Shown: positions 1 to 10,246 of the stretch, piece by piece
Layout: each line of letters begins with the position of its first letter
Position numbering within the stretch: position 1 is the stretch's first letter
From: Saccoglossus kowalevskii
Lineage: Eukaryota > Hemichordata > Enteropneusta > Harrimaniidae
DNA length: 42,618 bases
Direction: 5' to 3'
Assembly (NCBI RefSeq): GCF_000003605.2
Contig: NW_003148769.1
Coordinates: 1 to 42,618 of the forward strand
Program-made: the position numbers and the translations under genes
The notes under the pieces: model-generated
The model's database searches: none
The model's input: only the letters and a program-made list of their open reading frames with translations
Told to the model about the DNA's origin: nothing

Positions 1-350
1 CCATTTTGTTAAAGAATTCAGTTCTGGATCCGTATCCAAGACATGTCTGGATTGATCAAGTTCAAACTTCACACACACATGGTACATCATGTCACAAATA
101 GATATGTGCATTTGTTTCATGATCTGCTTAACAATAGTGGAATGATGGCCATTTTAAGGCCGAAAATGCATCAAAATCACGTATTTTCACAATTCCAGAA
201 CCGGATCTCAGTCATGCATGGATGGATTTTGTTCAGATTTAGCACAATGTGTTGTACATATGCAGGTGCATTTCGGTCATGATCTGCTTTGAATGTATAT
301 GTCACTCAAATATGAACGGAACGGGGACGTGTCATTGACAATGACTTGTT
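1..350 (+). mobile_element. Right end of a Helentron-like repeat (family H2), cut by the window edge
   Basis: This segment carries family H2 paragraphs, such as a 'GATGGATTTTGTTCA' stretch and 'GATGGCCATTTT'. It ends with the family's right terminus at 320-350: AACGGGGAC, then a hairpin (GTCATTG-A-CAATGAC), then CTTGTT. The left end lies outside the window. The 79-residue open frame at 43-282 lies wholly inside the repeat and is not a gene. Confidence 0.6.
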
Positions 351-1163
351 TAATTAATTAATTAATTACACTAACACTGATTTATGCAAATTAAGCCACC
401 TATTGTGTAGAACAATGCTTCCAATTATATGCATCAAATAAATAATGATTCAAGTTTATTTCATTAAACATTTGTAAAAAAAAAAAAAAAAAAAATTTAA
501 ATGAAATAATATTTTATTGAGTGAGTACAATTGTTTTAATTACCATAGAGGAACAAATATGTTAGAAAAGCATGTTTAAATATCTGGAATGCTTGAAGCC
601 AACAAAATCAGAATATTTTCAACATTTGATCCTAACTGGAATAGTTTTATCCCACACTATTGCAATTGTTGTATCCCCATGATATCACTTTGGATGAATG
701 CTGTGACCTGCAACTTTCTGCAAGAATTAAAAGTAAACATTATTGACCCACAGCTACCCATTCCAACAAATTGAATCTCTAGCACAGCAGTCAATAATTT
801 GGTTGAAGGGGATGGGGCTATCAAGTCTGACACCTTAAAAATGACTACTGAATATTATGGAAAGAAACAAACATGGACACTACCACTGTCAGTGGTGATC
901 ATTGTGCAAAAAAAAAAGTGCCACTATGACTTAAAGAAACTGAATATTTTATTTTACAATTTGAATAAAACAATCCTACCACCACCCTATTCGCTATCAG
1001 CTCCCCTGTCCAGTGCGGCATCATCTGAATCAGCAATATTAGGTATTCCATAGTCACAAAACACTGCTTCTAGAATCATATGACTTCAATCCAAGCTTAT
1101 TAATTACTACACTAAAAGTAATAACAACAATACATTTTGTGGAAAAATCACTGCCAATTTATC
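351..1163. other. Gene-free AT-rich stretch
   Basis: It holds a short TTAA repeat at 349-368 and an A tract at about 477-495. The short open frames at 589-774 and 799-1053 have no recognisable domain or splice context. I see no gene here. Confidence 0.6.
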
Positions 1164-1974
1164 AGTCCCCGTTTGGACGAAGTCCGAAAACGGGGACTTA
1201 TAATTCGGTCTCCGTCTGTGTGTCCGTCCGGTGTCATATCTCAGAATCCCTCGGATCGATTCCGTTTATTCTTTGCATGTGCCTAGTACTTTATGTGGGT
1301 CATATGCACATGCAGTGGTTTAGCTATTCGATTCAAAATAGCCGACTGGCAGCCATCTTGTTTTTTGAAAATGTTGTATTTTGGACATGCTTTGTCAGTT
1401 GTCATTCAAACTTGGTACATAGATTATACATGTTACAGGATACATGTCCATGACGATTTATTTCGCAATTGGATCAAAGCTGGTCGACTGGCATAGTGGC
1501 AGGCATCTTGTTTTGTTTTTTTATGCGGTATCTTGGATGTACTCTGTCAGTTTTCATTCAAATTTGGCACATACATGTACTTTATACATGTTAGGATGCA
1601 TGTCCATGACAATTTGTTTCAAAATCTGGTCAAGGATGGCCGATTGACAGCCATTAGACCTTTTGGCCTTACTACTATATTTCCACAATTTATGTACCAT
1701 TTTCATTCGTATTTGGCATATACATCATACATATCAGTGTGTTTCATAATCAGATTAAAGATGGCCGAATAACAGCTGTTTTTATTTTTAGCCATATTAC
1801 TACTACATGAAATATGTGTTTTGATGTAAATACCGGTAAACAATCTGTTGTATATGCCACTTGGAACTCAAGTTTCAAGGACACGCTCGCGACAACCCCT
1901 CCGCTTTAATATGACGAGCACAAAGAGAACTTTCAAAAATTTAACGGGGACTGTGTCATTTACAATGACTTGTT
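1164..1974 (+). mobile_element. Helentron-like non-autonomous element, family H2, copy b
   Basis: The left end (1164-1198) is a double hairpin: outer stem AGTCCCCGTT / AACGGGGACT, inner stem GGAC-GAA-GTCC. The right end (1943-1974) repeats AACGGGGACT, followed by the hairpin GTCATT-TAC-AATGAC and CTTGTT. The body is built of ~150-bp paragraphs, each with a 'CAAA..TGGCC' module and a variant of AAACTTGGTACATA (best at 1408-1421). The copy at 19617-20369 is closely related. Open frames at 1139-1772 are repeat-derived. The Helentron/HINE assignment is inferred from terminal structure only; no transposase is present. Confidence 0.65.
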
Positions 1975-2151
1975 TTTGAATAATACTTCTTCCACCAATT
2001 TGCTAGTATAATCAGTCAATGTTGGAAGATATGAACCGTCATTATGATATTGTGCAATATCTGGATTGTGTCTCAGTAGTATGTGAGGAAGTGTAGTCAC
2101 CAGACTGATATATGTTGACTGAAGGGCAAGATTTTTTAACGCCGTTATCAT
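1960..2151 (-). other. Unidentified coding-like open frame
   Basis: A 63-codon minus-strand frame has a balanced amino-acid composition (for example 'TLPHILLRHNPDIAQ' and 'DYTSKLVEEVLF') unlike the repeat-derived frames nearby. It stops where the right end of the H2 element begins. It could be an exon or pseudogene fragment interrupted by that insertion, or chance. I recognise no family. The rest of 1975-2511 holds nothing else I can name. Confidence 0.2.
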
Positions 2152-2511
2152 CGTAGCGGAGCTGTTGGTATGGGGGTCTCTCCGGCGTTGTCTGTCCTGT
2201 GTCCCGCATGAAGTTTTCCTTTAAACGACTTCTTCTTCAAAAGTACTTGTAATGACCAATTACATTCATATTTGTACCAAAGATACTTGGGGTGATCTTT
2301 CTGTCAGATTTGTTAAATTTGTGTCAAAGTATGCAAATTTGGATTTTTAGTGAATATTTTTGTCATTTTTGGTAAAAATGTTATTTTCGACTATTCCGAA
2401 ACCGTCAACCACAATGCCACTTTACTGATTCTTGTTCCATGATAATGAAGACAGCGGAGCTATTTTGACCGTCAAGTCGCTTGTATAGTTGTACTATGTT
2501 TTGACTTGCAG

Positions 2512-2764
2512 AGTGATATGAAGAAACTAAGAAAACGTGTATCTGAGACCATCAAACAAGGCAATAATCTAATGTTGATTAATTCTAACACTGCTGTTAA
2601 AGAAGAATCCTTCATCACTGTCTGTGACTTACTTGTCACATTCAGTAAACAGCTGGGTAAAAATGCTGCAGTCTTATCCTCGCTTATTTATACCCCAGAC
2701 AGAGATCTACAGGACAATGTCACATCATTTATCACAGAAAATATTTTTGTGGAAGAAGATGATG
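2512..2764 (+). CDS. STAG-like exon 1 of 3 (internal exon)
   Basis: It begins after TTGCAG in phase 0 and ends GATG|GTTAGT in phase 1. It encodes a helix-rich HEAT segment with '[13 protein letters not shown]' and the acidic end 'NIFVEEDD'. Confidence 0.8.
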
Positions 2765-3925
2765 GTTAGTGTTTATTACTTAGCTTTCAATAATGAGTCA
2801 TTGTTTGGTGCATGCTCTGACCAAACTTTCAAACATGTTCAAACTTTATACATTTCTTAAATTTGAGAACTCTCATAAAATATGTCATGCATTTGCATGT
2901 TATTATTATTAATAATTATTAATATTAATTATTAATAGCACATCACGATGATGAAGAAGATGATTCAGCAAAGATTGAGATGCTACATAAACGTCGTAAT
3001 CTTCTAGCATGCTTTTGTAAATTAATTGTATTCAATATAATCGAGATGAAGGCAGCGGCTTCTGTCTTCAAGCACTACATGAAGGTAAGCATCTGATTTT
3101 GTTTATTTAGAGAATAACCATTGGCATTAAGCAAAAGTGTTGGATCAGTGATACTTTCTGCTTTGAAAGATTTAAAAAATAATATTCGTATTAAATATTA
3201 TATCTATATTTAATTTCTTTATCGATTTGACTCGTATTAGATAAATTGAGAAAGTTATCAATAGCAGCGTACATGAGAGTTGTAAAAAATATTTAACAGC
3301 GCCGCTATCGATGAATTGCAGGCTTCCACTTTATGATTACGTGTACATCTGTGTTCCACTATAAATAAGAAATTCCACAGTGCATTCCATTTTTGGACAC
3401 ATCGTGTATCAGACCTTGACATCAGCTGTACAAATATTGTTCAAAATCAAGATCACCCGTGAAGTTAGTTGTTAACAACAAGTCAGTAGCTGCAGTATTA
3501 CAAGGGTATATCGTTGTTTTATTGCCAGTAAGATTATTTCGCCGGTCATTGAACTAATTTTAAATATGCACAGAACGGCAGCTATGCATCTACATTTGTA
3601 GTGACAGCGATGCATCATGAGTGACCGCACAACATAACGATTATTACTGTTGCCTACCGCCCTTTGAATAACTTGTACATTTTTTATGTAAATCAGTCTT
3701 GTTTTAAAACACTCCAATTTATATGTTTATATTCTATCAGGTTGTATATGCAGTATGCATCTTATGCAGAGCTATTTCACAATTATTGCTAATTATTTCG
3801 TATGTACAATATTTTTATTGCAGTATTATAATGATTATGGAGACATAATAAAAATGACTCTAGCTAAATCAAGGGAGATCAATAAAGTAGATTGTGCCAG
3901 AACTCTTGGACTTAGTCTTACGCAG
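2512..3925 (+). CDS. STAG/stromalin (cohesin subunit SA)-like, three-exon fragment
   Basis: The exons are 2512-2764, 2939-3084 and 3824-3925, joined in phases 1 and 0 with GT-AG introns. Together they encode 167 residues that align, from memory of the family, with the HEAT-repeat region in the C-terminal half of metazoan STAG1/2/3. Diagnostic stretches are '[15 protein letters not shown]', 'FKHYMK' and '[19 protein letters not shown]' (family: [32 protein letters not shown]). STAG binds the RAD21 kleisin and DNA or CTCF as part of cohesin in the nucleus. Family proteins are about 1,200 residues, so this is only about one seventh. Upstream exons could lie left of the window. The next conserved exon (LFNEL... 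and LARRFALTFG in the family) was not found anywhere downstream. This is either a partial duplicate or pseudogene, or a gene whose next intron spans at least the rest of the window and hosts NAGS. No stop or frameshift occurs in the three exons. Confidence 0.85.
2939..3084 (+). CDS. STAG-like exon 2 of 3
   Basis: The acceptor is AATAG at 2934-2938 and the donor is AAG|GTAAGC. It encodes an acidic stretch (HHDDEEDDS), then the signature '[14 protein letters not shown]' and 'SVFKHYMK'. The upstream intron is only 174 bp and its acceptor tract is AT-rich rather than pyrimidine-rich. Confidence 0.85.
3824..3925 (+). CDS. STAG-like exon 3 of 3
   Basis: Thirty-four codons, phase 0 on both sides, between ATTGCAG and CAG|GTACTG. 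'[18 protein letters not shown]' is the most conserved stretch in the fragment. As I recall the vertebrate genes, an intron falls at the equivalent 'SLQQ' position. The frame happens to run on to 4297 through intronic repeat; that extension is not coding. Confidence 0.85.
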
Positions 3926-4039
3926 GTACTGTGTCTAGTTTATTTTATGTGTTTAGCTTATAGAACACTGTTACAACTACACATGTATGTAGGAGTTCAC
4001 ACAACTAATGATTATTCACTGGTAACTAAAAGCCATTTG

Positions 4040-4312
4040 GCATATTTGTATCAAAATTGTATCAGTTGTTCTAATGCTATTCTGGAGCAAAATCTCAGTC
4101 ATGTATGGATGTATTTTGTTCAAACAAACTACATAGATCAGACATTATGGGATTCTGATGAACATAATTTTTTTTTTATCAGATTCAAATGCAGTTCTGT
4201 TTCCATATCTTTCACAATTTTGAATCATTCACGTCCAAACTATATTATGATAAACAAAACTATATGTCTTAAACTTAAAATTAACGGTACTATGTAATGC
4301 AATTACTTGACA
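4040..4312 (+). mobile_element. Decayed H2 element fragment
   Basis: It matches the 3' part of the element at 5535-6536: a 'GGATGTATTTTGTTCAAAC' paragraph and the pre-terminal 'ATAAACAAAACTATAT'. The right end has decayed to AACGGTACTATG and the hairpin is lost. It lies just downstream of the last STAG-like exon. Positions 4313-4639 hold nothing I can name. Confidence 0.5.
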
Positions 4313-4640
4313 ATGTTCATTTATTTATATTCTCATTTTATGAGGATAACCTGATAAGCCTCAACATAGAAATTTATCTCCTCAAAGTATAAAAAAAAAA
4401 GTTGCTTAGTAAATTACAATAATTTCCTTTTCCTATATTAGGGGTCATGATTGGCTAAGCATCTATCCCTGCCAAAATGTCCCAAATTTTACTGTTTAGT
4501 CATAAAACCTAGTCTTTGAGCATTGTTTGACTTTTCCCAAATAGTTGTAATCAAACTTGTATTATAATAATACAGTGTTGATATTGTCCAGCATGACTAT
4601 GTTGTGAATAAGTAAACCACAGTAACCATACATAAATTAT

Positions 4641-4937
4641 ACTTCAACAATGACCTGTTAACGCCAGTGAAAGGAGGTGTTGTACTTCAACAATGACCTG
4701 TTAATGCCAGTGAAAGGAGGTGTTATACTTCAACAATGACCTGTTAACGCCAGTGAAAGGAGGTGTTATACTTCAACAATGACCCGTTAACGCCAGTGAA
4801 AGGAGGTGTTATACTTCAACAATGACCTGTTAACACCAGTGAAAGGAGGTGTTATACTTCAACAATGACCTGTTAACGCCAGTGAAAGGAGGTGTTATAC
4901 TTCAACAATGACCTGTTAACGCCAGTGAAAGGAGGTG
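4641..4937 (+). repeat. 43-bp minisatellite, seven copies
   Basis: The unit starts ACTTCAACAATGACCTGTTA and ends with GCCAGTGAAAGGAGGTG. Copies start at 4641, 4684, 4727, 4770, 4813, 4856 and 4899, an exact 43-bp step with only one or two changes per copy, so the array is young. Confidence 0.95.
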
Positions 4938-5534
4938 AACAAGGTTTACCTTTCAATAATTGCTCATTCCGTATTCAGTTTACATTCAAAAAATTACTGT
5001 TTTTTTCAAAAAATCATGCCGTTTTTTCAGCAAAATCAATTCCAACAAACCATACTTAAATTAATTCACTTCAGCATTGCGTTACTAAAATGCCTTCAGG
5101 AATTCCCCCCACCCTGAGAATTGTGTCCGTACAACACAGCATTCTGATTGGTTAATAACATTGACTTGATCTAGCAAGACCTTGTTGCAGGTCAGGTCTA
5201 CAATAAAACCTTTTGACAAGAGTTTGCATGTAATTGAATACATTCAGCAATGATGATAATGATTTTGACTGTTACAGCCATTCTGAGAATTATTCGGACA
5301 GTCAGTTAACAATATTAGCAAAACACTTGGGTCAAAATATCAGCGTTCAAGTAACTGCATAGCTCTGATGTTTTGCAGCACGTCAAAGTATCAGCTTATT
5401 TGTTGTTATCACAGTGGGTAACGGCTGTGTTTCAAATTCAGACAAAGATCATCACGGTTAGAGACATTTTGTCTTACACTAGTGCCTGGGGATTGTTTTT
5501 TTTATGCAATGTTACAACAGGTAGAGTTGTTTTT
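4938..5534. other. Gene-free stretch with one exon-like segment
   Basis: Nothing is recognisable except 5379-5456, which is preceded by TTTTGCAG, followed by GTTAGAG, and open for 26 codons ('HVKVSAYLLLSQWVTAVF'). It is phase 0 at both sides, so it could join the last STAG-like exon, but it does not resemble STAG. An AATAAA lies near 5202. I make no functional claim. Confidence 0.3.
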
Positions 5535-6536
5535 AGTCCCCGTTCGGACGAAGTCTGAAAACGGGGACTTATGTTTTGACCTTCGTGTGTCTGTCCGTGT
5601 GTGCGTGCGTCCGGACCTGTATCTTAGAAATGCCTGGAACAATCACAATCAAACTTCACACATACATCATACATGATATCATACATATGCACGTCAATTT
5701 GTTTCACGATCTGATTCAAGATGGCCGAATGGTGGCCATTTTTTGTGCTAAAAATCATCAAAATCAAGCATTTCCCGGCTGTTTACAGATGGATTTTGTT
5801 CAAACCTTGTATATACGTTGGACATTATAGGACCTTGATGAACATCATTTTGTTTTACGATCCTATTCAAAATGGCCTAATGGTTGTCATTTTTGTGCTA
5901 AAAAATCATCAAATATTAAGCATTTCTGGCATTTATAGATGGATTGCATTCAAACTTGGTACATACATTGGACATTACGGGTTCCTGGTGCACGTCATTT
6001 TATTTTTCAGATCAGACTCAAAATGGCTGTCCGGTGGCCATTTTGTTTTAATGAATGGGTTTCAAGACCCATATGTCTGACTTGTTTTGACTGATTATGT
6101 TCAAATTTTTAATATTCATTATACATCATGTCACAGATATACGGATATATTGGTTTGACGATCCTTTTCAAAGTGGCCTAATGGTGGCTATTTTTGTGCT
6201 AAAAAACTTGTTTTATTTTTTAGATCGGATTCTGAATGGCTGACTAGTGGCCATTTTGTTTTAATGAATGGGCTTCTAGAGCCATATCTCTGACATGCTT
6301 TGACTGACTATGTTCAAATTTCATATATTCATTATACATATATTCAAAATGGCTGATTTTGTTTTAATTAATGCTGTTCCAGAGCTCATTTGACGATCAG
6401 ATACAAATGTCAATCATTTAATTGTTAAACAATCATCATATTCCTGACATGTTTATATTCCAGCTATATTACTATAAACAAAACTATATATCTTAAATTT
6501 GATAACTAACGGGGACTGTGCCATGCATGGCTTGTT
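5535..6536 (+). mobile_element. Helentron-like non-autonomous element, family H2, full-length copy c
   Basis: The left double hairpin is at 5535-5569 (outer AGTCCCCGTT / AACGGGGACT, inner CGGAC-GAA-GTCTG). The right end at 6508-6536 is AACGGGGACTGTG, then palindrome GCCATGCATGGC, then TTGTT. The ~1-kb body holds five or six paragraphs with 'TCAAAATGGCC..ATGGTGGCC' modules; AAACTTGGTACATA occurs at 5952-5965. Open frames at 5482-6080 are repeat-derived. Confidence 0.7.
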
Positions 6537-6660
6537 AATTCCAGCTGAGGTCACAAACCCAGGATTACATTTGGGGATTGATACTATGTCGCGATGTCCA
6601 ACATTGAAAGCCAGCGACTACCTCCCATCCCACCCCCAGACCCTGTTGAAGGAAATGTTG

Positions 6661-6826
6661 GATGCGTAATTCTATAGATTGAATGCTGGCACTACTTAAC
6701 GGTCGGCAAGTTCACTGCAGTTCGTTTAATCACACCTAAAACAATGAAAACATAAGTGTGGATGCGTAATCCAATAGATTGAATGACGCGCTACTACTTA
6801 ACAGTTGGCAAGTTCATCGGAGTTCA
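6661..6826 (+). repeat. ~100-bp direct duplication, two copies
   Basis: GGATGCGTAATYCWATAGATTGAATG occurs at 6660 and 6760, followed in both copies by CTACTTAAC, GGCAAGTTCA and AGTTC. The second copy has diverged. Confidence 0.8.
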
Positions 6827-6839
6827 ATTAATTCATTAA

Positions 6840-8925
6840 TTAATGATCGCATGAATGGTTGAGTCTAAGATTGCGTTAACAAGAACAACCACATGCCAAG
6901 CGACCACAACTCCTTTAGTTTACTTATCAAAAAACTTGTACCAGAGGCAATTTCAAATGTTTCAGTACTATTAATCATTAGAAGATCATATTTCCTAGCG
7001 TACTGTAATTCGATCAATGCAAATCGATGGTGACATGTCAAACATCTAGAATTTATTTTCAACAAATGTACCGTAGTGATGTTAGTAATCAGTGAAATAC
7101 TAATTACAAAAATGTATTTGTGTATATCTAAGTCTACATTTCAAACGTATTTTATGATATTAGCAGTACGATCACGAATTGATTCACGCACTTCAAACGT
7201 ATTTGCATAAATGTCACGACTTGCAACTTTCACTACCATTACTGTAGTGTAAATCTATGAAGGTTAATCCGAATATATGAGCAAAATGGGAATGTACATT
7301 TCATTAATAAAATGTCATTTTTGTAGGTGTGCACACTTTCACTTGTCACTGAGCGTTGTTTACAGAGGCCGAAAAATGAAAACACTCAAGACAAAACAAT
7401 CGTCAGAGTTGCATCTTTATTACTATTAAATATAATTGTGGCCTGTCTCGACATTTATCTTGCATAAATCAAAATGGTACTCTCAAAAACATTTATACAC
7501 TGGCGATTTATGGTTGAAATCAGACACACGCACTTCTCATTCCATTGTTGGTCCCATGCCTACTATTACATGTAAAAGTGAGCGTAGTCTCTCATTACCA
7601 GATACGTCCATCTTACAAGGTCATAGGGTTCAAACTGCGTGAATATTCAATTAAATATGGTTGCGTCTGTTTTAACAAACATCCTCTCATGTGAATGTGA
7701 TATTAGCACCAGATTGGATTCTTTAACTTAAGTTAGACCTCTGAAACAAACTTGTAACAACTTCATGTTAAACTGAGCGTAGCTTTCATTACATTACCAG
7801 CATTTTATGGTTTGTTCTCACGCTTACTTTTAAAAGTGAGTGCACTCAATCATTGCATTGTTTAGCTCCACGCTTACTTTTGAAAGTGAGCATATGCTGA
7901 ACTCATTACAAGGTACTGTTATTTACTATTACATTGTATCATTAATTAACTCAACTTTCTTTTAATACTTTATTGGTGTAGACTGATAGATTGTATTTAT
8001 AAGGATGCAATAAAGATTGTTATTATATCTTCGTGAAAACTGAGACGCTCAGTTTACCACGCTCAACTACTACCTAGAGACTCGTACATACTTCAAAATG
8101 TGCATAATTTTGGTGACCATTTCTGTATCTGTTATGTTATTTCTACAACTAACAAAAAGATGTAATATTCCTCTGTTTATCTGGAACATGGTGGAATAAA
8201 ATTATCATGTGCATACTTTTTTGAGGGGGAGGACCTTGGGTAAGTGCCCACCTCCTAAAACACCTGATTTTTGGGTGCTGAGTCAGACAAGTACAATATA
8301 TGACAAGACAGTTTACTCTGTGACAAAAAATATGAGAGTCATTTCCAGTAGGCCTTGCTCTAATTGCTATATTGATAATTATAGGGTACGTCTTTTCACA
8401 ATTTATTATTGTATTATTTTTACACCAATCATTGTAGATTTGACAATTGTATAAAATATACTAACGTCACTAGTATTGATACATTTGTTTGAAAAAGTAC
8501 TGGACCAGGGACTGTTTTTGTGAACTACTCGCAAATGCACGTACATGTTTGACAGTTCATAACATTCGGCTTCAGTAAAAATCAAAATATACACAAACAC
8601 CATTCATTGAATTGTAACGCGTGAACATGAAATATTCCTGATGGTTCTGAGTATTTGTCAGTAGTGTAGTAGTGAAGCTTTTTGAGTAGTGAAAATGAAA
8701 AATAGAAGAAAATCCATTGAAGTAGGGGAAGGAATTGTCTAAGTTTAAATCCATGAAGGCGCAACAATGTCATGTAAATCATTATCGGATAATAAAATCT
8801 AATGAAATGTTGGCAGAGATGTCTAATTTAGACATTTTTAGACATTATTATCAGATAATATCAGAGAAAAACCAACTGTCCCAAATAATTATCGAAAGAG
8901 AGATGTGTAACTGCGACACATTTTT
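6840..8925. other. Gene-free intergenic stretch with palindromic motifs
   Basis: No exon with a recognisable product was found on either strand. At 7540-7890 related motifs recur: AAAAGTGAGCGTAG (near 7567), AACTGAGCGTAG (near 7772) and two near-palindromes at 7821-7840 and 7871-7890. Open frames at 7436-7642, 8209-8454, 8735-8930 and on the minus strand at 6865-7065 have no family match or convincing splice context. Confidence 0.5.
7821..7890. repeat. Pair of palindromes 50 bp apart
   Basis: CGCTTACTTTTAAAAGTGAG (7821-7840) and CGCTTACTTTTGAAAGTGAG (7871-7890) are near-perfect self-complementary sequences. Half-copies lie upstream at about 7567. They may be remnants of a small element or paired binding sites. 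Confidence 0.5.
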
Positions 8926-10055
8926 GACTCCCGTGTGCGAAGCACAAAAGGGAGTCTTTGCATGTATGCATGTATGCATGTATGTATGTATGTATGTCAC
9001 TTTTTTTGTTCCACCGTTATCTCAAGAACCACTAATCAAATGTTGATGAAACTTGGTACATAGATGCTCTGGGATAATGCGCAGAGTTGATTAGGTTTTG
9101 GTAAAAATCTATGAATATTAATTACCTAATTTGCATGATAATTAGCTGATTTTTAGCTGTTCCAAGACTGTTCCACTGATATCTGAAGAACCACTCATTG
9201 GATTTTGATGAAATTTGGCACATGGATGCTCTGAACTAATGCACAGATTTGATTAGTTTTGGGTAAAAATCTGTTAATATTATTAATTACCTAATTTACA
9301 TAATGATTAATCAATTGAGGACTGTGCAGAGACCTAATTAGTTTTTTGGTAAATATTTGTGCATATTAACCACCTTATTAGCATAAATTAGTTAATTTTC
9401 AGCTTTTCACCTGATATCTCAAGTACTAATCATCACATTTCAATGAGACTTGCGACATAGATATTCTAGGATTATGCAGAGACCTGATTAATTTTGAGAT
9501 AAAAAATTGTGCCTATTAATTACCTAATTTGCATAATTAGTTAATTTTTTGCTGTTCTATGGCTGTTGCACTGATGTCTAAAAACCACTCATTGGATTTC
9601 AATGAAACTTTTAAATAGTACCCATCACATTTCATTGAACCTAAGACCACCATATTAGTTTTTGGTAAATATTTATGCTTCTTAATCACCTAATTAACAT
9701 AATTAATTAATACTAATATCTCAAGTATTGATCATCACATTTGAATAAAACTTGGTACATAAATGCTCTAGGACAATAGACAGCCTGATTAATTTTGGGT
9801 TAAAATCTGTTCATATTAATTCTCCAATTAGCATAATAATTAATATTTTTTTGGTTCTAATCACATTCCAATGAAACTTGGTACATTGTGCAGACCTTAT
9901 TAGTTTTACACCTAAATCTGTTCATATTAGTTACCTTATTTGCATAATTAGTTTTCAGCTATTCCATCAATATATCAAGTATAAGTAATTTTGAATTATT
10001 TTTAATGTGTCTCCAAAACTCTCAGCACACGGGAGTTCTTTCTAAGCTTTCTTTG
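8926..10055 (+). mobile_element. Large non-autonomous element, family H3, with internal paragraphs
   Basis: The left end at 8926-8956 is a double hairpin: outer GACTCCC / GGGAGTC, inner GTGC-GAA-GCAC. It is followed by a (GCATGTAT/GTATGTAT) microsatellite at 8960-8998. The right end at 10022-10036 is AGCACACGGGAGTTC, the inverted complement of the left terminus. The body is about eight ~130-150-bp paragraphs of the form 'ATCTCAAGTA..CACATTTCAATGAAACTTGGTACATA..AATTACCTAATTTGCATAAT'. The same family is inverted at 41150-42618. No protein is encoded. Confidence 0.7.
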
Positions 10056-10067
10056 ATTCTTTATATT

Positions 10068-10246
10068 CTTTAATATTTCTGGAAATGAACACTTATTTTG
10101 GAGCTAACTGACAAAATTGGAGTAAATTTTCAGTTTTTACTAAAAAATTTGACAATTCTAGTCCCAATCTTCTGAAGAAAAGTGCAGACTATAAACATGA
10201 CTATTATGTGATTTGTAATGAAAAGCGGGTGGTGGTAGAAAGGTTA
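10068..10246 (-). mobile_element. TTAA-flanked miniature element (family P), divergent copy
   Basis: It shares 'TTTCTGGAAATGAAC', 'CAGTTTTTACT' and 'CTTCTGAAGAAAAGTGCAGAC' with 34951-35108 and, inverted, with 37330-37546. It ends GGTGGTGGTAGAAAGGTTAA at 10246. The other end is not clear. Confidence 0.55.

Noticed and set aside
1139-1772. Several overlapping plus-strand frames with shared peptides, suggesting a gene family
   Set aside because: They are translations of H2 paragraphs; the same peptides appear at 19687-19995 in another copy.
3926-4297. Read-through of the last STAG-like exon into a 180-codon frame
   Set aside because: A consensus donor follows 3925, and the extension runs through a decayed H2 repeat without STAG similarity.
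4641-4937. Evenly spaced 43-bp repeats suggesting a CRISPR array
   Set aside because: The units are directly adjacent with no unique spacers, and the context is a eukaryotic genome.
4673-4937. AGGAGGTG motifs resembling ribosome binding sites
   Set aside because: They are part of the minisatellite unit; the window is eukaryotic and no start codon is spaced from them meaningfully.
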